This document shows, piece after piece, positions 8,929 through 16,443 of a DNA stretch of 64,000 nt (its first letter is position 1; every line of letters begins with the position of its first letter). The notes beneath the pieces were generated by a model. That model ran no database searches. It saw nothing but the letters and a program-made list of their open reading frames with translations, and was not told the DNA's origin. The stretch is taken from the NCBI RefSeq assembly GCF_024807225.1, contig NZ_JANUCO010000001.1:806001-870000 (forward strand), in the 5' to 3' direction. Origin of the DNA: Chryseobacterium ginsenosidimutans (lineage in GTDB: Bacteria > Bacteroidota > Bacteroidia > Flavobacteriales > Weeksellaceae). The translations under genes and the position numbers were made by a program.

Positions 8929-8958
8929 AACCGTGTCACCTAGTGATGCGGTTTTTTT
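8929..8958 (+). terminator. Intrinsic terminator after the small lipoprotein
   Basis: An 11-bp stem (8929-8939 with 8943-8953, two G-U pairs, loop CTA) is followed by a T-run. Confidence 0.85.
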
Positions 8959-9078
8959 ATGCTTTATAGTTTAGATAGAAGTTTGGAAGATGGATGCCGG
9001 AAGTTGCATTGATCTGCTAATTCTAAATTAGTCTTAAAGAACTTCGCTCCTCAAACTTCAAACTTCCTTTCCAAAAAA

Positions 9079-9846
9079 TTATCCTTTTTTCTGTTTCAAT
9101 GTTTCATAACAAGTAATTGCAACCGCATTACTCAAATTCAAAGAATCAATACTTCCCGACATCGGAATTAAAGTGTTTTTTCCTTTCCCTATCCAGAAAT
9201 CACTTAGCCCAGAATGTTCCGTTCCGAATAAAACCGCAGATTTCTGCTTAAAATCTCTTTTATAAAGATCTTCCGAAGTTTCATCCATAATAGTTGTGTA
9301 GATATTAAAATTATTTTTCTGAAGAAATTCTAGCGTTTCCTGATTTTCTGCCTGAAAAACATCCATTCCGAAAAGACATCCAACACTTGATCTGATCACA
9401 TTTGGATTATAAAAATCCGTTTTCCCATCAGAAACAATTAAAGCATCAACGCCGAAAGCTTCGCAGCTTCTCAGAATTGCCCCTAAATTTCCTGGTTTTT
9501 CAACGCCTTCAACAATAATTATGGTAGCATCTTCTTTTGGTTTAAATGAAGATAAATCTGCTTCTTTTGTTTTATAAACTCCGATGATCCCTTCAGAACT
9601 TCCTCTGTAAGCTATTTTTTCATACACTTTATCACTTACCAAATGAACTTTTCCTGTCGGAAGCTTTTTCTGAAAAATATTTTCACAGATAAAAAACTCA
9701 ACAGACTCAAATCCAAATTGCTGAGCGCGTTCATTTTCCTGTTGACCTTCTACTACAAAAACATTCGATTTTTTGCGAAATCTGTTGTCTGTAAGGAGTT
9801 TGGTGACGTGTTTTACCTTTTCGTTCTGAAAGCTTTCTATTAACAT
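9079..9846 (-). CDS. TrmH/SpoU family RNA 2'-O-methyltransferase
   Basis: A 255-residue protein with an N-terminal substrate-binding domain (about 1-90) and a SPOUT domain. The three SPOUT motifs are visible: NLGAILRS (motif 1, about 119-126), VLFGTEHSGLS (motif 2, about 205-215) and the knot segment IPMSGSIDSLNLSNAV (motif 3, about 227-242). The family methylates ribose 2'-OH in rRNA or tRNA using SAM. The target cannot be told from sequence; it could be 23S rRNA as in RlmB-like proteins. The -7 box TAATTTTG (minus strand, 9858-9851) ends only five bases before the start, suggesting a very short or absent leader. Confidence 0.9.
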   Translation of the reverse strand: MLIESFQNEKVKHVTKLLTDNRFRKKSNVFVVEGQQENERAQQFGFESVEFFICENIFQKKLPTGKVHLVSDKVYEKIAYRGSSEGIIGVYKTKEADLSSFKPKEDATIIIVEGVEKPGNLGAILRSCEAFGVDALIVSDGKTDFYNPNVIRSSVGCLFGMDVFQAENQETLEFLQKNNFNIYTTIMDETSEDLYKRDFKQKSAVLFGTEHSGLSDFWIGKGKNTLIPMSGSIDSLNLSNAVAITCYETLKQKKG

Positions 9847-9850
9847 TCTG

Positions 9851-9858
9851 CAAAATTA
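9851..9858 (-). promoter_or_regulatory. -7 element just upstream of the methyltransferase start
   Basis: TAATTTTG on the minus strand matches TAnnTTTG. Its closeness to the start codon would give a nearly leaderless transcript. Confidence 0.5.
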
Positions 9859-9904
9859 TGTAAAATTATTTTTAAGAGTCTTTTAATTTGAATTTTAAGC
9901 CAAT

Positions 9905-9931
9905 AAAAACCCCGATCAATCGACCGAGGTT
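9905..9931 (-). terminator. Terminator of rmuC
   Basis: On the minus strand a 10-bp stem using two G-T wobbles (AACCTCGGTC pairing with GATCGGGGTT) is followed by five T residues. The plus-strand version has mismatches instead, so it acts on minus-strand transcription. Confidence 0.7.
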
Positions 9932-9955
9932 TCCTTTATTTTTGATAAGAAATCT

Positions 9956-11464
9956 TTATTCATCTGCATTATCCATCGAAATTTGCGAGTTATCGATCAT
10001 ACTTTGCGGAAGATCTTTTTTGTTTTTAATTCCTAAAGATTTCAGTTTCTGCGTTTGAGTGATAAGATTGTCATTTCCGGTTGAAAGCTGTTTGTAAGCA
10101 TCATTGTATACGTTTTTTGCCAGATCAAGATTCCTTCCGACCTTTTCCAGATTGTCGACAAAACCTACAAATTTGTCATATAATTTTGCTCCTCTTTCAG
10201 CAATTTCAAGAGAATTCTTGTTTTGATACTCGCGTTTCCAAAGATCGGCGATCAGTTTTAAAGAAGTAATTAAATTGCTCGGATTTAATAATAAAACTCT
10301 TCTGTCATACGCATAGTTCCAAAGATTCTGATCTGCCTGCATCGCTGCAATATAAGCCGGTTCACTCGGAATAAACATCATCACAAAATCCAAAGATTTT
10401 CCGTAATCATCATACGCTTTCTGGCTTAATTGGGTGATGTGATTTTTGATAGAAGATAAATGCTGATTCAGTTTTATCAAATAAATATCCTGATCCGTTT
10501 CATCCACCAATTCTGTAAAAGCCGTCAAAGAAACCTTAGAATCGATGATGACATTTCTCTCGTCCGGATATTTTATAACGGCATCGGGACGCATTTTTTT
10601 ACCTGAAAACTCTGAAAAAAGCGCTTTGTTGTCTTCATCCCGAAGCTCATGCTCGAGGAAATATTCTCTGCCTTTTACCAAACCGGATTTTTCAAGGATG
10701 CTTTCCAGAATCATTTCTCCCCAATTTCCCTGGGTTTTGCTTTCGCCTTTTAAAGCTCTTGTGAGTTTTTTGGCGTCTTCAGAAATCTGTTGATTCAGTT
10801 CGGCAAGTTCTTTTACTTTTTCAGCGAGAGAAAAACGCTCTTTATTTTCCTTTTCATAAGCTTCATTCACGCGATTTTTAAGGTCGGTAATTTTTTCCTG
10901 AAAAGGTTCAAGAATTGTTTTTAAATTATTTTGATTTAAAGTCGTGAATTTCTCCGTTTTTTCTTCTAAAATTTTATTGGCAAGATTCTCAAACTGTAAT
11001 TTTGATTCATCCTGAATTTTGGTAATTTCTCCTTTTTGAGTTTCTAACGATTTTTGTAACCCTTCATTTTTAGCAGAAAGCTCTGAGTTTTTTGCGAAAA
11101 TATCCTGTTTCTCCGTTAGAAGATTTTCAATCTGAGAAGTTTGTTTGGCATTAATTTGTTTCTGTTCCGAAAACTGAGCACTCAAAGATGAATGGACTGC
11201 GGAAATTTTAGCAAATTCATTTTTAAGATCATTAAAAAGATCTGTTTGCTGCAAATTGAATTCTTTTTCTTTAGTAATATTCTGCGTTAATTCCTGAATT
11301 TTGAGATTAGAATTCTCTAAATCAGAATTTTTTTTAATGTGTAAATTATTCAGTTCATCATAAGATATTCTTGAAACCATCGACGATTTCAACACAAAAT
11401 ATAGAACAACTGCGCCCAAAATTCCTCCGGCAATAAACCCTACAATTAAATATGTCATCTCCAT
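9956..11464 (-). CDS. rmuC: DNA recombination protein RmuC homologue
   Basis: A 502-residue protein with an N-terminal membrane anchor (about 4-26), a long coiled coil (about 35-225, Glu/Lys/Gln-rich), and the RmuC nuclease-like domain (about 230-430) with GNWGEMILE, RPDAVIKYPDERNVIIDSKV and FVMMFIPSEPA segments typical of the family. In E. coli RmuC limits recombination between short inverted repeats. The IDSKV segment resembles a PD-(D/E)xK endonuclease core. The -7 box (minus strand, 11476-11469) ends about five bases from the start. It is followed by a terminator and appears monocistronic. Confidence 0.93.
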   Translation of the reverse strand: MEMTYLIVGFIAGGILGAVVLYFVLKSSMVSRISYDELNNLHIKKNSDLENSNLKIQELTQNITKEKEFNLQQTDLFNDLKNEFAKISAVHSSLSAQFSEQKQINAKQTSQIENLLTEKQDIFAKNSELSAKNEGLQKSLETQKGEITKIQDESKLQFENLANKILEEKTEKFTTLNQNNLKTILEPFQEKITDLKNRVNEAYEKENKERFSLAEKVKELAELNQQISEDAKKLTRALKGESKTQGNWGEMILESILEKSGLVKGREYFLEHELRDEDNKALFSEFSGKKMRPDAVIKYPDERNVIIDSKVSLTAFTELVDETDQDIYLIKLNQHLSSIKNHITQLSQKAYDDYGKSLDFVMMFIPSEPAYIAAMQADQNLWNYAYDRRVLLLNPSNLITSLKLIADLWKREYQNKNSLEIAERGAKLYDKFVGFVDNLEKVGRNLDLAKNVYNDAYKQLSTGNDNLITQTQKLKSLGIKNKKDLPQSMIDNSQISMDNADE

Positions 11465-11468
11465 TTTT

Positions 11469-11476
11469 CAAAATTA
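11469..11476 (-). promoter_or_regulatory. -7 element just upstream of rmuC
   Basis: TAATTTTG on the minus strand, five bases from the ATG, implies a very short leader. Confidence 0.45.
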
Positions 11477-11523
11477 CAAAAAGATAAATTGATTTGTTTT
11501 ACGGGAAACCTCAAGATTGCTTG

Positions 11524-12216
11524 TTACCAAAATTTCCACCATTTTTTGCTTTCTTTTTCTTGCGGTGTCTTTATTGTTTTTTCAGTTTCTCCTACTTGTC
11601 TTTTTTGTATAAATCCAAATGGTCGTAATTCCTTATCCTGAGTTTCTGCTAAATTAAAAATAATAGAATCCCCTTTATTTACTCCGAGTTTTTGAAATGG
11701 CTGAACAAGTAATGTACCAAGTCCGGTTTCTTTTTCTGCATCAAAAGATTCTACTCTTATCCAAATATTTTCGGTTTTGAATTTGCCTGTTTCATCTGAA
11801 AGAAAAACGCTGATATCATCAGGAAAACCTTTTGCAGCGAATTTTTGATAAATTTCATGTTCTCTAAATTTTTTAAGATCATACCTCTCATGTTGTCTGA
11901 TATAATCTGGGAATTCAAGATTTAAAGATTCTAAAGCGTTAAGATTGGCAATTTCAAAGTACAAACCCGCGAAATGTTCAAATCTTAAAATAGCTCTCGA
12001 TTTATCGGCAATAAGATTCTTGGTAATGATATATTTTCCCTCTTTTTCTTCGAACAACTTAAAGATATCAAAGGTAATTCCCTGTTCGTGATCGATGTAA
12101 CTGTACCCAATGAGATTCTCACCTTCATAGCCTTTTAATAAAGCAGAAAGTATCGGATATTGGTTGAAGTTTTTAATTATAAAAAATTGATTCCAAAAGG
12201 TTGAAGTTCTAGGCAT
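11524..12216 (-). CDS. Hypothetical protein, possibly DUF2314-like C-terminus
   Basis: A 230-residue soluble protein without signal peptide or membrane segment. The segment around residues 150-195 (NIWIRVESF, GTLLVQPFQKLGVNKGDSIIFNL) resembles the small beta-domain of DUF2314/DUF2185-type proteins, in which a tryptophan/aromatic residue and a GD turn are conserved; this is a tentative impression. The C-terminus is basic and ends KKWWKFW, an aromatic tail that might contact a membrane. It sits 30 bases from the next minus-strand gene, so co-transcription is possible. Confidence 0.65.
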   Translation of the reverse strand: MPRTSTFWNQFFIIKNFNQYPILSALLKGYEGENLIGYSYIDHEQGITFDIFKLFEEKEGKYIITKNLIADKSRAILRFEHFAGLYFEIANLNALESLNLEFPDYIRQHERYDLKKFREHEIYQKFAAKGFPDDISVFLSDETGKFKTENIWIRVESFDAEKETGLGTLLVQPFQKLGVNKGDSIIFNLAETQDKELRPFGFIQKRQVGETEKTIKTPQEKESKKWWKFW

Positions 12217-12246
12217 TTATTTTTTTTCTTTTAAAATTAATTTCGA

Positions 12247-13002
12247 TTAAACGTTTTTCGTTGAAGCTAGAATTTCAATATTCTTCACGACATCGCTGCT
12301 TTCACATTTCTTCAATTCCTTGGTTAAAGCGGGAGTAAGAATTTTTGGATTTAAAATTTGTGAAGCTACTTTTGCAGCGGCGTAATCAACAATTCCAATG
12401 ACGGAGCTTCTTAAGAAATTCGGTGTGTTGGAAGTCATTACTGCAGTTGCCCAAGACGTTTCTCTCGCTCTTGAGATGGCAAAATCTAAAACGGCATTGT
12501 CTTTTCCGTTCGATATTTTATCAATTAATTCTACGGGATAACAGATTTTATTTAAAGAATCCTGAACTTTTTGATTAATGGATGAAATGACGTTATTGAT
12601 ATTTTCAAAATCTTTTTTCAAAGGATTGATTTTTCGATAAGGCATAATTGTCGCCGCGGAAATTCCCAGATCGAGATTGATGTGCGCATTCATTCCTAAG
12701 AAAATATGCTGTAAAATAAGAAGATTTTTGTTTTTCGTTGCTTCAAATGCAAGATACCATGAATTGGTACATTGCTGACCTTTTGAATACGCGTCCCAAG
12801 CTTCAAGATATCGGTTTGCAAAAGCAAGATCAAGCTGAGTCATTCTCGGATTATCTTCAAATTTTTTCTGCTGAATTCCTTTTAAAACCTGCGCCGTCAT
12901 AATTCTGTAGGTACAAGCAAAATATCCGACCGGACTTTGGTTTTCTTTAGCCCAAATAATGATTTCATCTAATTTTTTAAGAACTTCTTCTATGGTTTTC
13001 AT
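12247..13002 (-). CDS. DUF5995 family protein
   Basis: A 251-residue, mostly helical soluble protein. The segment AHINLDLGISAA (about 126-137) matches a pattern I associate with DUF5995, a family of unknown function found in Bacteroidetes and other bacteria. The conserved His and Asp there could bind a metal, as inference. No signal peptide is present. It lies between the peptide terminator and the 230-residue hypothetical gene. Confidence 0.72.
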   Translation of the reverse strand: MKTIEEVLKKLDEIIIWAKENQSPVGYFACTYRIMTAQVLKGIQQKKFEDNPRMTQLDLAFANRYLEAWDAYSKGQQCTNSWYLAFEATKNKNLLILQHIFLGMNAHINLDLGISAATIMPYRKINPLKKDFENINNVISSINQKVQDSLNKICYPVELIDKISNGKDNAVLDFAISRARETSWATAVMTSNTPNFLRSSVIGIVDYAAAKVASQILNPKILTPALTKELKKCESSDVVKNIEILASTKNV

Positions 13003-13026
13003 GTGGTTTTGTTTTTATAAATATAA

Positions 13027-13053
13027 GAAAAAACCTCGTCGGAATAACGAGGT
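13027..13053 (-). terminator. Terminator after the GG-leader peptide gene
   Basis: A 7-bp perfect stem ACCTCGT/ACGAGGT (13033-13039, 13047-13053) is followed on the minus strand by a T-run (13032-13028). Confidence 0.75.
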
Positions 13054-13110
13054 GATTTGTTTATTAAAAAAGTAAACAAAAAGATTTAATTTACTTTTCT
13101 TAATACGGTT

Positions 13111-13356
13111 TTAAGGTTCTAAAGTAATAGGTCCTTCAATTTCCAATGGCGGACAAAATCCTGTATTGAGCATACATTTTCCTCCCATACAGCCATAATT
13201 TGTCATTGAAGATGTTCCGTTTGGGCACATGATTAAAGCTTCGCCGTATTTTGCGCATTCTCTGTCTGAATAGCATTCTAAAGCCGGGTAAAGTGTTCCT
13301 CCAAAAACATCTTTCAATGATTGTCTTGAAAGCTTCGTTAAGTTTGATTTTTTCAT
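13111..13356 (-). CDS. Double-glycine leader, Cys-rich bacteriocin-like peptide
   Basis: An 81-residue peptide. The first 20 residues (MKKSNLTKLSRQSLKDVFGG) have the form of the Bacteroidetes GG-type leader: basic N-terminus, KLSRQSLK amphipathic helix and a Gly-Gly cleavage site. Cleavage after Gly20 would release a 61-residue core with six cysteines (28, 34, 44, 56, 61, 68), consistent with three disulfides or with modification. Peptides with such leaders are usually exported by C39-peptidase ABC transporters; none is encoded within this window. It is flanked by its own terminator. The product could be a bacteriocin, a signal, or an exported peptide of unknown role. Confidence 0.75.
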   Translation of the reverse strand: MKKSNLTKLSRQSLKDVFGGTLYPALECYSDRECAKYGEALIMCPNGTSSMTNYGCMGGKCMLNTGFCPPLEIEGPITLEP

Positions 13357-13515
13357 AGAATAAGTTTTTATGATTTGGTGAATTGTTTTTAACTTTCTTA
13401 TAATGAGTTTTTTAATTATAAAAAAGAGATAAACTAAGATAGTAAAAAATTAGTAAGGATTCTCAAACCTCACAAATTTTATGAGGTTTCGTTATTAATA
13501 TTTAGTGGAAAATTT

Positions 13516-14106
13516 TTAATTAATTAAAAGAATAAAAAAGATGAGATTTAAAACCGTTGCAATAAATGTTGCGATAAAAACAGCCAAATTATCTCGTGTT
13601 TTTTTAGTGATGCGCCTAATCACAAAGTAATTAATAATGTAAGCCGGAATAAGCAAGAAGAAATGAAACGCAATTAATGCATTGATTGAGAAAATAAGGA
13701 TAAAAATAATTATAGAACTCACAAATGGAGCGATCATTATTCCTACAAAACTTTTCAATAAGGTGTCTGAGTCTACATTTAAATTTTCAACATTCTGATG
13801 AATATGAGAATATTTTTCTTCGACAAGAATTCTAATTTCTTGTCTGGATAGCAAATCAGATTTTAATAATGAAAGAGATTCTTCTTTTGAAGATTTATTG
13901 AAATAATGTTGATGAATTTCTCTAATAATTCTGTTGCGCTCGTTCAATATTCCTTTCTGATTTTCAATGATAGCTTGAAAATTTTCAAGAGTAGTCCTGC
14001 TTGTAATTTCTTCTAAAAGTTCTTGTGTTGCTTTGCCTTGATAATCAATCTGATTATTATAAGATTCGATTAAGTCTTGGTCGGAAAATTTACTATAAAA
14101 GCTCAT
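13516..14106 (-). CDS. Hypothetical membrane protein with coiled N-terminus
   Basis: A 196-residue protein. The N-terminal ~110 residues are polar and helical (start MSFYSKFSDQDLIESY). The C-terminal third carries two to three hydrophobic helices (about 118-142, 145-162 and 173-195). No motif was recognised. It lies immediately downstream of the YCII gene (two bases between the repaired stop and this start), so the two probably share a transcript. Confidence 0.65.
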   Translation of the reverse strand: MSFYSKFSDQDLIESYNNQIDYQGKATQELLEEITSRTTLENFQAIIENQKGILNERNRIIREIHQHYFNKSSKEESLSLLKSDLLSRQEIRILVEEKYSHIHQNVENLNVDSDTLLKSFVGIMIAPFVSSIIIFILIFSINALIAFHFFLLIPAYIINYFVIRRITKKTRDNLAVFIATFIATVLNLIFFILLIN

Positions 14107-14108
14107 AA

Positions 14109-14577
14109 CTAAGGATTCTCTTTTGAAATCTCTTTATGATGCTCCAGATAAGTTGGCAACGCAGCCGAGCCGTACCAAGGGAAAATTTCATAGTTGAAAA
14201 CTCCTGCCTGAAACCGCGGGATCAGTTTTTACCCAAAGTTCTGCTTCTTGTTTGGATTTTGTGTTGAAAATGAACATTCCACGGTAATTTTCTTTATTTT
14301 TCTCAAGAAAAGGACCGGCAACAATTATTTTTCCTTCATCTGCTAATTTCCCAATATTGGCTAAATGTCCTTTCATTAATTCTCCCATTTTAGCTTTATC
14401 ATCGATTTTTGTGGAACCGCTTGTCAGCATTACAATCGTGTAAGCTTTCATTCCGTATTGGTCGGCGCCTAATTTTGTGGCAAGTTCCTGATTGAATTTC
14501 GGTTTTTCCGTTGTCTTTTGGGCAAATGAAAAAATTCCCGCGAAAAGCAATACTACTAAAATGGCATTTGTTTTCAT
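14109..14577 (-). CDS. Secreted YCII-related protein, interrupted by a +1 frameshift
   Basis: With one base removed the gene encodes about 155 residues: a signal peptide (cleavage after about residue 19, FSFAQ), then a YCII-like domain (LTSGSTKID, GHLANIGKLADEGKIIVAGPF, a GMFIF strand and AELWVKTDPAV). The natural continuation after DPAV is QAGVFNYEIFPWYGSAALP, ending near HHKEISKENP. As given, the extra A in GAAAC at 14210-14214 shifts the frame and ends the product early at SGRSFQL. YCII-type domains have a ferredoxin-like fold with a conserved His/Asp pair; the role of secreted versions is unknown. Confidence 0.8.
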
Positions 14578-14581
14578 GGTA

Positions 14582-15760
14582 TTATTCTTTTATTCTTAAA
14601 AACTCTTTTGCCAGTTCGATCATTTTGGGATCTCCGGTGTATTTTCCGTGTTCGTCGGAAAGTTTTACCGTTGGAATCCATTCTTGGTTGGAAGCCTGAA
14701 CTCCAATTAATTTCATCACGATATTCATTGGTTTTAAACCAACATCATTTGTTAAGTTTGTTCCGATTCCGAAAGAAATACCGATTTTTCCTCTGCAATA
14801 ATTGGTAATTTCCTCTACTTTTTCGAGATTTAAAGCGTCTGAAAAAATGATATATTTAAATAAAGGATTGATTCCGTGTCTTTCATAATGAGCAATGGTT
14901 TTGTCTGCAAACACAAGCGGATCTCCACTGTCATGACGAACGCCGTCGAAAAGTTTTGCGAATTTTTTATCAAACTGCTGGAAGAAAACATCCGTTGTAT
15001 ATGTGTCTGAAAGCGCAACTCCCAAATCGCCTCTGTAAACATCTACCCAATGTTCCAGCGCTAATTCGTTTGCCATTTTAAAACCATATTCAGCAGCATG
15101 GAACATAAACCATTCGTGAGCGTGAGTTCCGATAGGTTTCACTCCGTATTTCATGGCAAAATGTACGTTTGAACTTCCTATAAATGTAGATTCTTTTTTC
15201 TGTGTTAATGCTTCTACGACCAAATTCTGAACTTTATAAGAGTGTCTTCTTCTTGTTCCGAATTCGGCGAAATTTACACCCAATTTTCCTAAGCCTTCAG
15301 CTTTTTCAATGGTTTTGCTTACCACGACTTCGTTGGAGTCTCTTTCCAAATGGTTCATTTCGTAATGAAGTTCGCTGATTAAGGCTAATAAAGGCACTTC
15401 CCAAAGAATCGTTCTGTACCAAAGTCCTTCAACGACCACAGAAAGATCGCTTCCTTCCTGATGAATTTTGACTTCAGACGGATCGAAATGATAGCCTTCA
15501 AGAAAATCTAAATAGGGAAGATCAATATATGGACAAGTTCTTGCCATGAATTTTTTTTCATCTTTCGTCAGTTTAAGTTCTGCCATTTTGTTCACGGCTT
15601 CTCTTAAAGCGGCATCAAAACCATCCGGAAACTCGTGCTTTCCTCTGTTGATGAACTCGTATTTTACTACTGAACTTGGGAATAATTTTACCACCGCATT
15701 TTGCATGGTAATTTTATAAAAATCGTTATCTAGAATAGAATTCAATCGTACGTCGTGCAT
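14582..15760 (-). CDS. pncB: Nicotinate phosphoribosyltransferase
   Basis: About 392 residues. The family features are visible: N-terminal LDNDFYKITMQ, FGTRRRHS (about 170-177, the FGTRR phosphate/ribose loop), GTHAHEWFM (about 210-218, with the autophosphorylated His of PncB), and VRHDSGDP (about 273-280, PRPP/Mg binding). It catalyses nicotinate + PRPP (+ATP) to nicotinate mononucleotide in NAD salvage. The ATG at 15760 is preferred over an upstream in-frame TTG because that TTG is part of a -7 promoter element (TAAATTTG on the minus strand), so transcripts would start after it. Confidence 0.95.
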   Translation of the reverse strand: MHDVRLNSILDNDFYKITMQNAVVKLFPSSVVKYEFINRGKHEFPDGFDAALREAVNKMAELKLTKDEKKFMARTCPYIDLPYLDFLEGYHFDPSEVKIHQEGSDLSVVVEGLWYRTILWEVPLLALISELHYEMNHLERDSNEVVVSKTIEKAEGLGKLGVNFAEFGTRRRHSYKVQNLVVEALTQKKESTFIGSSNVHFAMKYGVKPIGTHAHEWFMFHAAEYGFKMANELALEHWVDVYRGDLGVALSDTYTTDVFFQQFDKKFAKLFDGVRHDSGDPLVFADKTIAHYERHGINPLFKYIIFSDALNLEKVEEITNYCRGKIGISFGIGTNLTNDVGLKPMNIVMKLIGVQASNQEWIPTVKLSDEHGKYTGDPKMIELAKEFLRIKE

Positions 15761-15777
15761 AATTGTGTAATTTATAC

Positions 15778-15785
15778 GCAAATTT
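15778..15785 (-). promoter_or_regulatory. -7 promoter element of pncB
   Basis: TAAATTTG on the minus strand matches TAnnTTTG. It overlaps the alternative TTG start and therefore supports the downstream ATG. Confidence 0.6.
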
Positions 15786-15793
15786 AATAATTA

Positions 15794-15828
15794 AAAATAA
15801 AATCACCTAAATGTAAGGTGATTTTTTT
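15794..15828. terminator. Bidirectional terminator after dps
   Basis: A perfect 10-bp stem AAAATCACCT/AGGTGATTTT (15799-15808, 15816-15825), loop 7 nt, is followed by T-rich sequence on both strands. It mainly serves dps on the minus strand. Confidence 0.85.
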
Positions 15829-15854
15829 AATATTTTCTGATAAATCTTCTATGT

Positions 15855-16331
15855 TTACTTTCCGAGATAAGAGTTGTACATCCAAACTTCTTTCTCCTGT
15901 TCTGTGATGTAGTCGCTCATTTGCGAGTTGGTACCTTCGTCTCCGGCTTTATCTGTAACGTTTAAAAGTTCTCTCTGTAAGTCGATCACAACTTTGAAAG
16001 AATTTAAGATAATTTCAACACTTTTTGTTCCGTCGCTTACTTCCTGGCTTTCTTTAATGGTTGCCACTTTTAAATAATCTGAGTAGTTGTGAGCCGGTAT
16101 TGCTCCTAAAGTCAAGATTCTTTCAGCAATTTCGTCGATTTTCAATACCAAGCTATTGTACAGTTCTTCAAATTTTGGGTGAAGGGTGAAAAATTGCTCC
16201 CCTTTGATGTTCCAGTGAGAACCTCTTGTATTTTGATAAAAAACGGAATAGTTTGCCAAAAGGATATTTAATTTTTCTGCGATTTGTTTGCAGTCGGTTT
16301 CTTTTAGACCGATGATGTTAGAATTTTTCAT
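15855..16331 (-). CDS. dps: Dps-type ferritin-like DNA-protection protein
   Basis: A 158-residue four-helix protein of the Dps size. The ferroxidase residues shared across the dimer interface are visible: GSHWNIKG (His near 39), FEELYNSLVLKIDEIAERI (Asp/Glu near 66-70). Dps dodecamers oxidise and store iron and protect DNA under starvation or peroxide stress. The N-terminus is short, without a long lysine tail, so direct DNA binding is uncertain. A -7 box (TAATTTTG, minus strand) lies about 30 bases upstream of the start and a terminator follows. Confidence 0.93.
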   Translation of the reverse strand: MKNSNIIGLKETDCKQIAEKLNILLANYSVFYQNTRGSHWNIKGEQFFTLHPKFEELYNSLVLKIDEIAERILTLGAIPAHNYSDYLKVATIKESQEVSDGTKSVEIILNSFKVVIDLQRELLNVTDKAGDEGTNSQMSDYITEQEKEVWMYNSYLGK

Positions 16332-16360
16332 ATTATATAGTAGTTTATTCTTTTCTAAAG

Positions 16361-16368
16361 CAAAATTA
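16361..16368 (-). promoter_or_regulatory. -7 promoter element of dps
   Basis: TAATTTTG on the minus strand lies 30 bases before the dps start. Confidence 0.5.
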
Positions 16369-16412
16369 AGTAAATATTATGCCGAAAATAAGGATTCATG
16401 ATTGATGATACT

Positions 16413-16420
16413 TATCTTTG
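16413..16420 (+). promoter_or_regulatory. -7 element of the GT-C-like membrane protein gene
   Basis: TATCTTTG matches TAnnTTTG and lies 24 bases before the ATG at 16444. It lies inside the longer possible reading frame and so favours the downstream start. Confidence 0.5.
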
Positions 16421-16443
16421 AGATTCTTATAATATATTTAAAT

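Noticed and set aside
15761..15781. TTG start seven codons upstream for pncB
   Set aside because: The TTG is part of the TAAATTTG promoter element, and the shorter form matches the family N-terminus.
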